Shown here in pieces: positions 17,809-26,289 of a DNA stretch of 48,686 nucleotides. Every line of letters starts with the position of its first letter. Positions within the stretch are counted from its first letter, which is position 1. Position numbers and translations under genes: made by a program. The DNA comes from CAYJBH01 sp964370765. GTDB lineage: Bacteria > Bacillota > Clostridia > Oscillospirales > Ruminococcaceae. The notes under the pieces are model-generated. The model made no database searches. It saw only the letters and a program-made list of their open reading frames with translations, and was not told the origin of the DNA. The stretch spans positions 1 through 48,686 of the forward strand of contig CAYJKW010000012.1 of the NCBI GenBank assembly GCA_964370765.1, read 5' to 3'.

Positions 17809-18708
17809 CTACTCCTTTACAATCTCAACTTCCGTTTCTAATAGAATACCTTTTTTAGCATACACTATTTCGGATATTTTATCACATAAAGTTAAAATAT
17901 CGTTACAGCTTGCACCACCATTATTTACAACGAACCCTGCATGCTTTTCACTAACGGATGCTCCGCCGACAGTAAAGCCTTTAAGTCCACATTCGTCTAT
18001 CAGTGCTGATGCATATCCACCCGTGGGTCGTTTAAAGGTACTACCGGCACTGGGTAGTGATAAAGGTTGCTTATCCACCCGCCTTGACATAAGTTCGTTC
18101 ATCCTGTCCTTTATTTTATCGGTGCAGTCAGGCATAAGTTGCAGGGTGGTAGAGATTAAAATTTCGTTATTACTACAAAGTGCACTATGCCTATACGAAA
18201 AATCCATCTGTTCTTTGTTTCGTAGCTCCAGTGTTAAATCTTCAGTTAATATCTCTGCCGATAGGAAGATATCGGTTATCTCACCACCGTATGCACCGGC
18301 ATTCATGTATACCGCACCCCCTACAGAGCCGGGTATACCATAACAAAATTCAAGGCCGGATAGTGAGTTTTCAAGCGCAAAATTACAAAGCGATGAAAGC
18401 CTTTCGCCGGCATATACCTTTATCTGATTACCCGGTAGAATTGCTTTGCTTGAAAAAGGTGGCTTTAAACGGATAATCGCCCCCCTATAACCATTGTCAG
18501 AAAATAGTAGATTACTGCCACAACCGATAAGAATGTATTTAATTCCATACTGCTTTACCAAAGATAATGTTTTAACCAGCTGTTTTGTATCGCTAGGCTC
18601 TATCAGATAATCTGCCTTACCGCCTATCTTAAAGCTAGTAAGTGTCTTACAAGATATATCGGTAAAGATTGGTATTCCTTCTTTATTAACAGCTTGTATA
18701 AAATCCAT
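17809..18708 (-). CDS. murB: UDP-N-acetylenolpyruvoylglucosamine reductase MurB
   Basis: This cytoplasmic FAD enzyme of 299 residues reduces the enolpyruvyl group to make UDP-MurNAc for peptidoglycan. FAD-binding segments are 'TLTSFKIGGKADYLIEP', 'LIGCGSNLLFSD' and 'LSGLEFCYGIPGSVGGAVYMNAGAYGGE'. The proton-donor serine is in 'PSAGSTFKRP' and the C-terminal catalytic glutamate region is 'LLETEVEIV'. The type is that of Bacillus/Clostridium MurB. GAGG precedes the ATG. It sits in the envelope-related hprK operon with overlapping or adjacent genes. Confidence 0.95.
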   Translation of the reverse strand: MDFIQAVNKEGIPIFTDISCKTLTSFKIGGKADYLIEPSDTKQLVKTLSLVKQYGIKYILIGCGSNLLFSDNGYRGAIIRLKPPFSSKAILPGNQIKVYAGERLSSLCNFALENSLSGLEFCYGIPGSVGGAVYMNAGAYGGEITDIFLSAEILTEDLTLELRNKEQMDFSYRHSALCSNNEILISTTLQLMPDCTDKIKDRMNELMSRRVDKQPLSLPSAGSTFKRPTGGYASALIDECGLKGFTVGGASVSEKHAGFVVNNGGASCNDILTLCDKISEIVYAKKGILLETEVEIVKE

Positions 18709-18726
18709 ACTTACCTCGTTTTATAA

Positions 18727-18939
18727 TTAAACTGTGAAATGCAGGGATATAGTATACAATCCAACCGGTACTAATAATGCACCGCCAATTCTGGTGCATA
18801 CTAGGTAAAGTTTAGTTGGACCGGTTGTGCTTCGTTTGATAATACTTTTAAAGCTTTCGTTCACCTCAAAATATTTTCTTGGATTTATTATTGCGCCGGC
18901 ACCGGCAAGTACAAAAATTATCCCCCAAACTATATACAT
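18727..18939 (-). CDS. Small two-helix membrane protein, unknown
   Basis: The chosen ATG (MYIVWG) has GGAG six bases upstream. A four-codon longer reading also exists but has no good ribosome binding site. The product is 70 residues with two hydrophobic segments (IVWGIIFVLAGAGAII and GGALLVPVGLYTISL) separated by a basic, hydrophilic stretch with 'NPRKYFEV'. It lies between the PHP phosphoesterase and murB in the same operon. I do not recognise a function. The position suggests a membrane or envelope role, but that is weak. Confidence 0.7.
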   Translation of the reverse strand: MYIVWGIIFVLAGAGAIINPRKYFEVNESFKSIIKRSTTGPTKLYLVCTRIGGALLVPVGLYTISLHFTV

Positions 18940-18962
18940 TTTTAACTCCATAATGTTTATAT

Positions 18963-19718
18963 CTAGATAAATGCTGCATCATACTCTAACATGCGTAGAT
19001 AAAGGTTAGGATTGTTGAGCTTAAACATTGCAAGCAGACGCTCCTTAGAAGAGTTTACAACAAGCTCGTGTGGGAAATTAAGGTCGTTTAAAAGTTGTAC
19101 CATCCCATCATAGTTACCAAGTGAATAGATTGAGTGTGCATCACTGTTAATCGAAACCATTGTGTTATTTTTCTTGCAGGCAAGTATAAGGTTTTTTAAA
19201 TTTTCTTCGTTACCGGGCCTCACCTTTGAAGAGGCAACATTAAGCTCTACTATTTTATTATTGTCGGTAAAAGCCTTTGTTACTCTTTCGTAGTCGTAGG
19301 CAAACCGCCCCTCCTCTGAATGGCCTATCATATCCACTATCGGCCTTTTTGCAATGTTCAGCCATAGTTCGGTGGCGGCATCTATATCAAGCTCTCCAAA
19401 GAAATCACCATGTATCGAGGCAATAGTAAAGTCAACACAGCCATCTGCATTAATTGCTTCACTATCAAGCGTACCGTTTATATCGATAACATTTGCCTCT
19501 ATACCCTTAATTACAAATATTCCCTCCATAATATCAGGTTGGTTTTTAAGCATCCAAAAATACCAGGGGTGAGCCCCGTCGCTTGAATCCGGACCGTGGT
19601 CGGTAATTGCAATAGCAAAATGCGATAGATCGGATGCTTTTTTAGCCATTTCGGTAATTGTATTAAGGGCGTGCTGTGAAACAACGGTATGATTATGCAG
19701 ATCTGCAATAATGTTCAT
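18963..19718 (-). CDS. PHP-domain phosphoesterase (YcdX-like)
   Basis: This 251-residue single-domain PHP protein has all the metal-binding motifs of the family in order: DLHNHT (6-11), ITDHGPDSSDG, KGIEANV, TIASIHGDF, DMIGHSEE, and 'SINSDAHSIYSLG'. YcdX-type proteins are trinuclear-metal phosphatases of uncertain natural substrate. The ATG shares a base with the hprK stop, with GAGGAATA as ribosome binding site, so it is translationally coupled. A PHP gene at this place in the hprK-murB-rapZ cluster is common in Clostridia. Confidence 0.85.
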   Translation of the reverse strand: MNIIADLHNHTVVSQHALNTITEMAKKASDLSHFAIAITDHGPDSSDGAHPWYFWMLKNQPDIMEGIFVIKGIEANVIDINGTLDSEAINADGCVDFTIASIHGDFFGELDIDAATELWLNIAKRPIVDMIGHSEEGRFAYDYERVTKAFTDNNKIVELNVASSKVRPGNEENLKNLILACKKNNTMVSINSDAHSIYSLGNYDGMVQLLNDLNFPHELVVNSSKERLLAMFKLNNPNLYLRMLEYDAAFI

Positions 19719-20638
19719 TATTCCTCAATCCCCATGTTTGCAAAAAGTTCCCTTGCTGCGTTATAGCCCATCTTTTTCTGGCGATTGTTAATTGCTGCGG
19801 CCTCAATAATTACGGCAAGGTTACGACCGGGACGGATAGGGATAAGGCAACTTGGAACAGATATGCCAAGAATATCGGTAAACTTTGTCTCAAGTCCTGT
19901 TTGGGAGTAATGCTTACCGTTTTCCCATACCTCAAGTTCGGCAACTAGGTCTATCTTCTCTGTTTCCTTAACCGCACCAAAACCAAAAACTCTTGCAACA
20001 TTAATAATACCAACACCACGCATCTCAACAAAATGACGAATATTTTCAGGTGAACGGCCTACAATAGTACGATTAGAAACACGGCGAAGTTCCACAGCAT
20101 CATCGGCAATTAAACGATGGCCACGCTTAACAAGTTCAATTGCAGTTTCGCTTTTACCTACGCCTGAATCTCCAAGCATAAGTATGCCCTCACCATAAAC
20201 CTCTACAAGTACACCGTGGCGAGTTATTCTAGGAGCAAGCTCTACAGCAAGTACTGAGATGACAGAGGATGATAGTTCAGATGTGTTTTCCTTAGAGCGA
20301 AGTAGTGGAGTCTTATTCTTTTTTGCGATTGAACGAAGTGTTGAATCTACGTCCAGATTTCTTGAAATCATAACCGCTATTGGCTTTGCCGAGAATAAAA
20401 ATTCAAGCTGTTGTTTTCTTTTTGCTTTGGTTAGGTTGTTAAGATACGCAAACTCTGCAAGTCCTAATATCTGAATACGGGATGGATCAAAATATGCATC
20501 GAACCCTGCAAGAAGCAGACCGGGACGATTAACATCAACGGTGTGAATCTTAATTTCTGAAAGTGGTTTTGGTGTGTAAATTACCTCAAGATGAATGGTG
20601 TTTACAATTTTTTCGAGTGGTACGGTAAACTGAGCCAT
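19718..20638 (-). CDS. hprK: HPr kinase/phosphorylase HprK
   Basis: This 306-residue bifunctional enzyme phosphorylates Ser46 of HPr and reverses it, controlling carbon catabolite repression. The N-terminal DRTGG-like domain is followed by the catalytic domain with Walker A GDSGVGKS at residues 156-163, 'ADDAVELRRV', and the family signature 'EMRGVGIINVARVFG'. The start has CAGGAG upstream. It is the first gene of the operon that runs to dnaE and has its own promoter. Confidence 0.96.
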   Translation of the reverse strand: MAQFTVPLEKIVNTIHLEVIYTPKPLSEIKIHTVDVNRPGLLLAGFDAYFDPSRIQILGLAEFAYLNNLTKAKRKQQLEFLFSAKPIAVMISRNLDVDSTLRSIAKKNKTPLLRSKENTSELSSSVISVLAVELAPRITRHGVLVEVYGEGILMLGDSGVGKSETAIELVKRGHRLIADDAVELRRVSNRTIVGRSPENIRHFVEMRGVGIINVARVFGFGAVKETEKIDLVAELEVWENGKHYSQTGLETKFTDILGISVPSCLIPIRPGRNLAVIIEAAAINNRQKKMGYNAARELFANMGIEE

Positions 20639-20669
20639 TTTCGTCTCCTGTTTTTATATTCTTTTTATA

Positions 20670-20698
20670 ATTGTATCAAAAATGATGCCTTTTTGCAA
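20670..20698 (-). promoter_or_regulatory. Promoter of the hprK operon
   Basis: Minus-strand TTGCAA (20698-20693), 17-base spacer, TACAAT (20675-20670), about 30 bases before hprK. It is arranged back to back with the divergent GT4 promoter. Confidence 0.8.
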
Positions 20699-20724
20699 TA
20701 TAAATTAAGCAATTATAGGTGGGC

Positions 20725-20753
20725 TTTACAATTTGGCTTGCATGTAGTATAAT
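20725..20753 (+). promoter_or_regulatory. Promoter of the GT4-sppA-legC-ptmE operon
   Basis: TTTACA (20725-20730), 17-base spacer, TATAAT (20748-20753). It lies 29 bases ahead of the chosen GT4 start and inside the extended reading frame, which supports the inner ATG. Confidence 0.8.
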
Positions 20754-20781
20754 ATCAGTGCTGTGTAATGGAGATGATTTT

Positions 20782-21999
20782 ATGCGTGTTGCAATGTTTA
20801 CTGAGGGGTATCTACCCTATATAAGTGGTGTAGTTACCTATGTTAAAATACTAAGGGATGAGCTTGTAAGAGCAGGTCATGAAGTTTTGATTGTGGCGGC
20901 ATGTCCAAAAAAACTTAGGCTGCCGGAGGAAACTGAGGATGTGATGTACTGTTCATCCATACCGATGAAGAAGTTATATGGATATGGTATAACCAACCCA
21001 CTTAACCTAAAATCTTACAAGAGAATTGCAGATTTTAAGCCGGACTTAATACACATTCATACCGAGTTTAGTATAGGTCTACTGGGATTATATTCTGCAA
21101 GGTGGCTAAATGTTCCTGTAGTTTATACCTTGCATACGATGTATGACGATTATTTGGGGTATATTACCTCAAAGCGGTTTGAACATGTTATGAAATCAGC
21201 GACCCATCTATACCTTAGAAATATTGCCAGTAAAGCAACCGAGATAACCGTGCCATCCGATAAGGTTGTGAGATACCTACGGCATTTTGGCGTGAATCGT
21301 CATGTGAATCTTGTGCCGAATACCGCCGCGACAAGGGACTTTTTGCCGGAAAACAACTCGGCTGAAATGATGAGTAGAGCAAGGGCTCATATGGGCCTTA
21401 GTGATGATGATATTGCAATACTGTTTGTAGGTAGACTTGGTTTTGAAAAAAGTATTGACGTTCTGATAGACGGATTTGTAATGGCATGTCACGATAAACC
21501 GAGGTTTAAACTAGTAATACTGGGGGATGGGCCGGAATCGGATAAACTTAAACAACATGCAGCTAATACTGAACTTGCCGATAGGATTATTTTTACCGGT
21601 AAAGTAGAATATAAAAACGTTAGTGCCTACTATAACGCATGTAGTTTGTTTTGTACTGCTTCTACATCCGAGACAAACTCGATAACGATTTACGAAGCAA
21701 CTGCAGCCGGATTATACGTTTTTCAAAAGCTTGACAGGTTTAATATTGGTCAGATAACAAGAGGTTTGACAGGTGAAATATTCGAGAACAACGAAGAGTT
21801 TTGTAAGCTAATTAACGACTATGCAGCCTTAAGCGACGAGGAAAGAGAAGAACTTAGGACAAGTGTTACCCAAAGCAGTAGGGTTTATAACGAAGAAGTT
21901 TTTTGCGAAAGAATGCTAAATGTTTATACAATTGCCACATCAAAGCATACAGAAAAAGGAACGATGAATCCGCTTAAAAAGCTGTTTGATAGGCAATAA
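20782..21999 (+). CDS. GT4-family glycosyltransferase, diacylglycerol glucosyltransferase-like
   Basis: The protein has 405 residues with two Rossmann lobes. The N-terminal 'MRVAMFTEGYLPYISGVVTYV' is typical of GT4 enzymes acting on diacylglycerol or related lipids. 'HIHTEFSIGLLG', 'FVGRLGFEKSIDVLIDGF', 'LGDGPESDKL', and the E-x7-E region 'TSETNSITIYEATAAG' follow. The second glutamate context is intact. The start is set by GGAG and by the promoter that lies within the longer frame. It is predicted to be a cytoplasmic, membrane-associated retaining transferase that may make glycolipid. Its operon partners are membrane and legionaminate genes, so a glycan-anchor role is possible. Confidence 0.8.
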   Translation: MRVAMFTEGYLPYISGVVTYVKILRDELVRAGHEVLIVAACPKKLRLPEETEDVMYCSSIPMKKLYGYGITNPLNLKSYKRIADFKPDLIHIHTEFSIGLLGLYSARWLNVPVVYTLHTMYDDYLGYITSKRFEHVMKSATHLYLRNIASKATEITVPSDKVVRYLRHFGVNRHVNLVPNTAATRDFLPENNSAEMMSRARAHMGLSDDDIAILFVGRLGFEKSIDVLIDGFVMACHDKPRFKLVILGDGPESDKLKQHAANTELADRIIFTGKVEYKNVSAYYNACSLFCTASTSETNSITIYEATAAGLYVFQKLDRFNIGQITRGLTGEIFENNEEFCKLINDYAALSDEEREELRTSVTQSSRVYNEEVFCERMLNVYTIATSKHTEKGTMNPLKKLFDRQ

Positions 22000-22019
22000 T
22001 TTTCGAAGGGATAAATTTA

Positions 22020-22991
22020 ATGAATACCAAAAAGACGATAGGAATCGTTATTGCATGTATAATATTGTTAATAACAGGAGTAAGTGGAGTTTTAGCCGCA
22101 CAAACATTACAAGAGTTTACATCATCATTCGATACAGCACAGGATGAGCTACTAACCGCCACATACAACCAAGATATTGCACTTGTGAAGATTATAGGTA
22201 CAATTGAGGATACCGAAGATGATTTAAATGCAATAATTAACTCAACCTACAGACATGATGCTACGGTAAGCCAGATAAAAGAGCTTACAACAAACAGCAA
22301 TAACAAGGGGATAATGCTATATCTTGATACTCCGGGTGGAGGTGTTCTGGAGAGTGATGAAGTATACCTTGCACTTATGGAGTATAAAGAAACTACCGAT
22401 AGGCCGGTTTATGCATATATGGACTCAATGGCTGCATCGGGGGGATACTATATTGCATGTGCGGCAGACAAAATAATATGTAACCGTAACGGAATGACAG
22501 GATCTTTAGGCGTTGTACTTGGTTTTACCGACCTAACAGGTCTTTATGAAAAATTAGGCATTGAACAAAAAGTATATACTTCCGGCCCGTTTAAAGCCTC
22601 TGCACCGGAGGAACTACAGAGCGAGGAAGATGCAATATACCAATCCATTGTAGACGAAGCTTATGATCAGTTTGTAGATATAATTGTAAGCGGAAGAAAT
22701 CTGAGTGAGAAGCAGGTGTTAGAGCTGGCTGATGGAAGGCTTTACACCCCGAAACAGGCGCTAGATGCAAAACTTATCGATGTTATCGGAGACTTTGATG
22801 ACGCCGTTTCAATTGTGTATTCTGAGACTGGATATGAAGTTAACCATTATCCGCTTATCTCAGATTTTGATTTTTTTGATAGGCTGTTTGCTTCAGCAAG
22901 CAATATTATTCCTAAAAGTGATAGTCAGGCGCTGCTAGAAGTACTAAATGATACTGAACCGATGGAGCTTTACTATGTCCTTCAAAATTAA
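22020..22991 (+). CDS. sppA: Signal peptide peptidase SppA (S49 family)
   Basis: This 323-residue membrane-anchored serine protease degrades cleaved signal peptides. One N-terminal membrane helix (residues about 6-26) is followed by the S49 domain. Motifs are 'LYLDTPGGGVLESDEVY', the nucleophile S140 in 'SMAASGGYYIA', 'GSLGVV', and the general-base K192 in 'TSGPFKASAPE', the single Ser/Lys dyad of the short Gram-positive type. It is the second gene of the operon. The 3' end overlaps the next gene by 17 bases. Confidence 0.92.
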   Translation: MNTKKTIGIVIACIILLITGVSGVLAAQTLQEFTSSFDTAQDELLTATYNQDIALVKIIGTIEDTEDDLNAIINSTYRHDATVSQIKELTTNSNNKGIMLYLDTPGGGVLESDEVYLALMEYKETTDRPVYAYMDSMAASGGYYIACAADKIICNRNGMTGSLGVVLGFTDLTGLYEKLGIEQKVYTSGPFKASAPEELQSEEDAIYQSIVDEAYDQFVDIIVSGRNLSEKQVLELADGRLYTPKQALDAKLIDVIGDFDDAVSIVYSETGYEVNHYPLISDFDFFDRLFASASNIIPKSDSQALLEVLNDTEPMELYYVLQN

Positions 22992-23427
22992 CCCTAATGT
23001 TACGGCGGGTTTTTGGGTAAGACTTGTGGCCTTTGCAGTAGACAATATTATAATATTTCTGCTTAGAGGAACTGCAAATCTGTTTATATTTGGATTATCT
23101 ATATCATTTCCTATGCCTGTATTCTTTAACTATACTATTGTAGATATTTTGTATTTTACAATAGCAGCACTTTACTTTACTTGTTTTACCTTTAAAATGG
23201 GTGCCACACCCGGTAAGATGTTGTTTCGATTAAAGGTGGTGGATTGTTCTGATAACCCAGGGTGGGTAAATATACTGTACCGCGAGACGGTAGGGCGTTT
23301 TCTCACAGGGTTCATGCTTTTAGGCTATATCATAATGATATTTAGTAGCGAACATTGCACCTTTGCAGATATGCTTTGTGATACAAGGGTTGTCTATGTG
23401 AATGTATACTCAAGGAATACGATTTGA
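22975..23427 (+). CDS. RDD-family membrane protein
   Basis: The chosen ATG (MSFKINPNVTAGFWVRLVAFAVDN) has GGAG eight bases upstream and lies inside the sppA end. A nine-codon longer frame has no comparable signal. The product is 150 residues with the R..A...D pattern at the start of helix 1, further helices, and 'KMGATPGKMLFRLKVVD' as found in RDD proteins. RDD proteins are small membrane proteins, possibly transport-related, of largely unknown function. It is translationally coupled to both neighbours. Confidence 0.82.
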   Translation: MSFKINPNVTAGFWVRLVAFAVDNIIIFLLRGTANLFIFGLSISFPMPVFFNYTIVDILYFTIAALYFTCFTFKMGATPGKMLFRLKVVDCSDNPGWVNILYRETVGRFLTGFMLLGYIIMIFSSEHCTFADMLCDTRVVYVNVYSRNTI

Positions 23428-24494
23428 ACAATCAACGACAAGATAATCAATCAAAGAGACTGGTTGCAAAGCTTATTGCATCCGCATTTCAGTTTGCAAA
23501 GTTTGCGATTGTAGGGTTGTTTAATACTGCTTTAAACTATCTTATCTATTCCACTTTTGTTTTTTTTGGACTGCACTATCTATTATCTAATACGATAGCA
23601 TGGGGTATCGGAATATTAATTTCCTATCTATTGAATGCTAAGTTTGTGTTTACTACACCTGCTAAGGCATCGTCTATGGTCAAGACATATGCTGTATACG
23701 GCGTATCTTATCTAGTTACTCAGCTTGGGCTAGTATTGCTTGTGGACTTTTTGCTTATATCAGAATTTTTAGCACCACTTATTATGTTGCTTTTCTCTAT
23801 TCCGTTTAACTTTCTTGCAATGAAGTTTTGGGCAATGCGAAAAACTACAGAAAAATTGATTGTCTTTGATCTAGATGGCACCTTGTTTGCAACACATCCT
23901 GGCATAACATCATCGATGGAAGCAGTTTTGTCTGATAACGGTTTAAAAAAACCAGACGAGCAGATGTTAGAGGATTTATTGCGTGGCGGCTCTACCGCGA
24001 TGCTAATAAAAAATATGTATGGGCTACCGGAAGAGGAAATCAGGAAAGTAATTCGAGAGTATCGGATGCACTACCTACAGTTTGGTATTTATAACTGTAA
24101 ACCTTATACCGGAATTCCGGAACTGCTTGATAAAATACAGAGTAAAAACTACATGATCGCAATTGCAAGCTTAAAAAGGGAAGCGGTTTTAAAGGAACTT
24201 GTAGAACTTAAAGGGTTTGCAAGCTATTTTAAACTTATTATTGGTAACGATGATGCATGTACACTTACAAAAGCACAGATTTTAAAAAAAATAATGTCGG
24301 ATTTAGGCGCTGCTCCAAAAAATACAGTAATGGTTGGAGATAGCTATTATGATTATGATGCTGCGCGAGAGGTTGGATGTCGATTTATCGGCGTTACCTA
24401 TGGGTACGGCTTCTGTAAGGAAGAGATAATTCGCCTAGATCAGGTTAACTTTGTTGAGAATATTGACAAATTAGAGGAACAGCTAAAATTATGA
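23424..24494 (+). CDS. GtrA-like membrane domain fused to HAD phosphatase
   Basis: The protein has 356 residues from a TTG start that overlaps the RDD stop (TTGA), with AAGGAA eight bases upstream. Residues about 15-135 form a four-helix GtrA domain ('FAKFAIVGLFNTALNYLIY', 'LSYLLNAKFVF'-type pattern), found in flippases or carriers of polyprenyl-phosphate sugars. From about 143 a full HAD hydrolase follows: DLDGT motif I, 'IASLKREAV' motif II, a lysine in 'TLTKAQIL', and 'VMVGDSYYDYDAA' motif IV, most like phosphoglycolate/pyrophosphate phosphatases. The fusion would place a phosphatase on the cytoplasmic face beside a lipid-sugar carrier. Activity is inferred. Confidence 0.85.
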   Translation: MNNQRQDNQSKRLVAKLIASAFQFAKFAIVGLFNTALNYLIYSTFVFFGLHYLLSNTIAWGIGILISYLLNAKFVFTTPAKASSMVKTYAVYGVSYLVTQLGLVLLVDFLLISEFLAPLIMLLFSIPFNFLAMKFWAMRKTTEKLIVFDLDGTLFATHPGITSSMEAVLSDNGLKKPDEQMLEDLLRGGSTAMLIKNMYGLPEEEIRKVIREYRMHYLQFGIYNCKPYTGIPELLDKIQSKNYMIAIASLKREAVLKELVELKGFASYFKLIIGNDDACTLTKAQILKKIMSDLGAAPKNTVMVGDSYYDYDAAREVGCRFIGVTYGYGFCKEEIIRLDQVNFVENIDKLEEQLKL

Positions 24495-25138
24495 AGAAAA
24501 ACTTCAATGTTAAAGAGATGAAGGTAAGGTTTTTAGCGATAAAAGATATCAAAATAGTAGTGTTTTGTTATCTTTTTTCAATTCTTGCTATAGTTGCCTT
24601 TGTACTAATATGTTTTGCAAGCGATAGAATACTTAGGGCAAGCGGATTGCTTGAAAACGAAATATTTTACTGGGAAGATATAGTCCCTATCGAGATTATA
24701 ACGTTGCCGGACGGAAAGGTGTATTCCTATTCGATTGATCCACAAATTCTTTTGCCACAAAAAGACCAGCTTGTAAGCACGGTGCGATTGATGATGGATT
24801 TTGAGGGGGAGCTAGGGGAGTTAGCAGCATACTATAAAACTGCTGGGCAGCAAGATTTTTCGGTGCAGGATAGGGTGTTTGGGTATTTTGATAATGACGG
24901 CGTTTTATTCGATTTTGGCTTAAAGAACGTAACTGAAATAAGGATTGACCCTGCAAGTTATGCTACAACATTGGGGATATTTAACAGCATAGAAATTAAT
25001 CCTGTAAGAAACCTATCGGAGTATTTTAGCCTTAATGGGTCAACGTTGTATTTTGTTATTCTAATTCCTGCAATGATTGCAGCCTCAATATGTACGATAA
25101 AACATGTAATGGTGAATGATGAAGTTTATTCCTCTTAG
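24491..25138 (+). CDS. Unknown bitopic membrane protein
   Basis: The product has 215 residues. One helix lies near residues 22-46 and one near the C-terminus (YFVILIPAMIAASICTI), with an external domain of about 130 residues between them containing 'LPDGKVYSYSIDP' and a FGYFDNDGVLFDF stretch. The start overlaps the GtrA-HAD stop by four bases (ATGA), and legC starts within its last codons, so it is tightly coupled to the legionaminate genes. I do not recognise the family. Two membrane anchors and a soluble domain suggest an assembly or export accessory, but this is a guess. Confidence 0.75.
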   Translation: MKKNFNVKEMKVRFLAIKDIKIVVFCYLFSILAIVAFVLICFASDRILRASGLLENEIFYWEDIVPIEIITLPDGKVYSYSIDPQILLPQKDQLVSTVRLMMDFEGELGELAAYYKTAGQQDFSVQDRVFGYFDNDGVLFDFGLKNVTEIRIDPASYATTLGIFNSIEINPVRNLSEYFSLNGSTLYFVILIPAMIAASICTIKHVMVNDEVYSS

Positions 25139-26288
25139 TGTTCCGAATTTTTGCGGTAATGAAAAAACTTATGTTGAGCAAGCTGTTGTAAGCGAATGGG
25201 TATCAACAGGCGGTAGCAAGGTTACGGACTTTGAAGCAGAGATTGCTCGGTATAATGGTGTGGAAACAGCGGTAGCTACAGCCAGTGGTACTGCGGCGCT
25301 ACACCTTGCACTTTTGTGCTTAGGGCTAAAGCAGAATGAAGAGGTTATAGTACCTACTCTTACCTTTGTAGCCGCGGTTAATCCGGTGAAATATGTGGGT
25401 GCTGTTCCGGTGTTTTTTGATTGTGATGACACGCTTTGTATTGATGTTAATGCTGTTAAAGAGTTTTGTGAGCAAGATTGTGAATTTGATGGAAAGACGC
25501 TACGTAATAAGAACACAGGGCGAAAGGTTAGTGGTATTGTTCCGGTGCATGTGTTTGGTAACCTTGCTGATATGGAAGCAATAGTAGATATTGCGACTAA
25601 ATATAATCTTTTTGTCGTTGAAGATGCTACCGAGGCACTGGGTAGTAAGTTTTTGCGGGGACGCTTTGCAGGAATGATGGCAGGCACAGTTGGTGATTTT
25701 GGTGCTTATAGCTTTAATGGCAATAAATTAATAACCACCGGGTCAGGTGGAATGTTGGTTGCAAAGGATATAGAGCGCTTAAAATATGCAAAATATCTTT
25801 CGACTCAAGCTAAAGATGACGAGATGCATTTTATACATGGTGATGTAGGTTACAACTATAGGATGACTAACCTACAGGCAGCATTAGGGCTTGCCCAGGT
25901 GGAAAATTTGGAACGTTTTATAGCTGTAAAAAATGAAAACTATAATCATTATAAAACAATGCTAAGCGATATTAACGGCATTAAGCTACTTGGGTTTAGA
26001 GAGGATGTACGATCTAATCGATGGTTTTATAGCATAATGCTTAATAACTTTGCAATAGACCGTGACAGCCTAATGCAGCTGTTTACCGAGAACAAAATTG
26101 GTGTGCGTCCTATATGGACCTTGATACATACTCTAAAACCATATAAAGACTGCGAGTATCATGGCGGCGAGCGTAGTAAAATTTATCGCGAAGGAATAAT
26201 TAACCTACCCTGCTCGACCTCATTAACACAGGAGGATATTAAAAGAGTTTGTGATGTAGTTAAACAGGCAGAAAAAGGACGGAGCTAG
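25116..26288 (+). CDS. legC: PLP-dependent nucleotide-sugar aminotransferase LegC
   Basis: This DegT/DnrJ/EryC1/StrS-family aminotransferase has 390 residues. 'SVPNFCGNEKTYVEQAVVSEWVSTGGSKVTDFEAEIARY' is the start typical of LegC. 'VPTLTFVAAVNPV', 'VVEDATEALGS', and the PLP-lysine segment 'AYSFNGNKLITTGSGGM' follow. It would aminate the 4-keto product of LegB, toward 2,4-diacetamido-trideoxy hexose. Two adjacent ATGs are possible starts, and the ribosome binding site GGTGA lies in the end of the preceding gene. Its dehydratase partner legB is in the other operon, about 12 kb away. Confidence 0.88.
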   Translation: MMKFIPLSVPNFCGNEKTYVEQAVVSEWVSTGGSKVTDFEAEIARYNGVETAVATASGTAALHLALLCLGLKQNEEVIVPTLTFVAAVNPVKYVGAVPVFFDCDDTLCIDVNAVKEFCEQDCEFDGKTLRNKNTGRKVSGIVPVHVFGNLADMEAIVDIATKYNLFVVEDATEALGSKFLRGRFAGMMAGTVGDFGAYSFNGNKLITTGSGGMLVAKDIERLKYAKYLSTQAKDDEMHFIHGDVGYNYRMTNLQAALGLAQVENLERFIAVKNENYNHYKTMLSDINGIKLLGFREDVRSNRWFYSIMLNNFAIDRDSLMQLFTENKIGVRPIWTLIHTLKPYKDCEYHGGERSKIYREGIINLPCSTSLTQEDIKRVCDVVKQAEKGRS

Positions 26289-26289
26289 T

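Noticed and set aside
20719..20781. Longer N-terminus of the GT4 gene.
   Set aside because: The promoter -35 and -10 boxes lie inside this stretch, and GGAG precedes the inner ATG.
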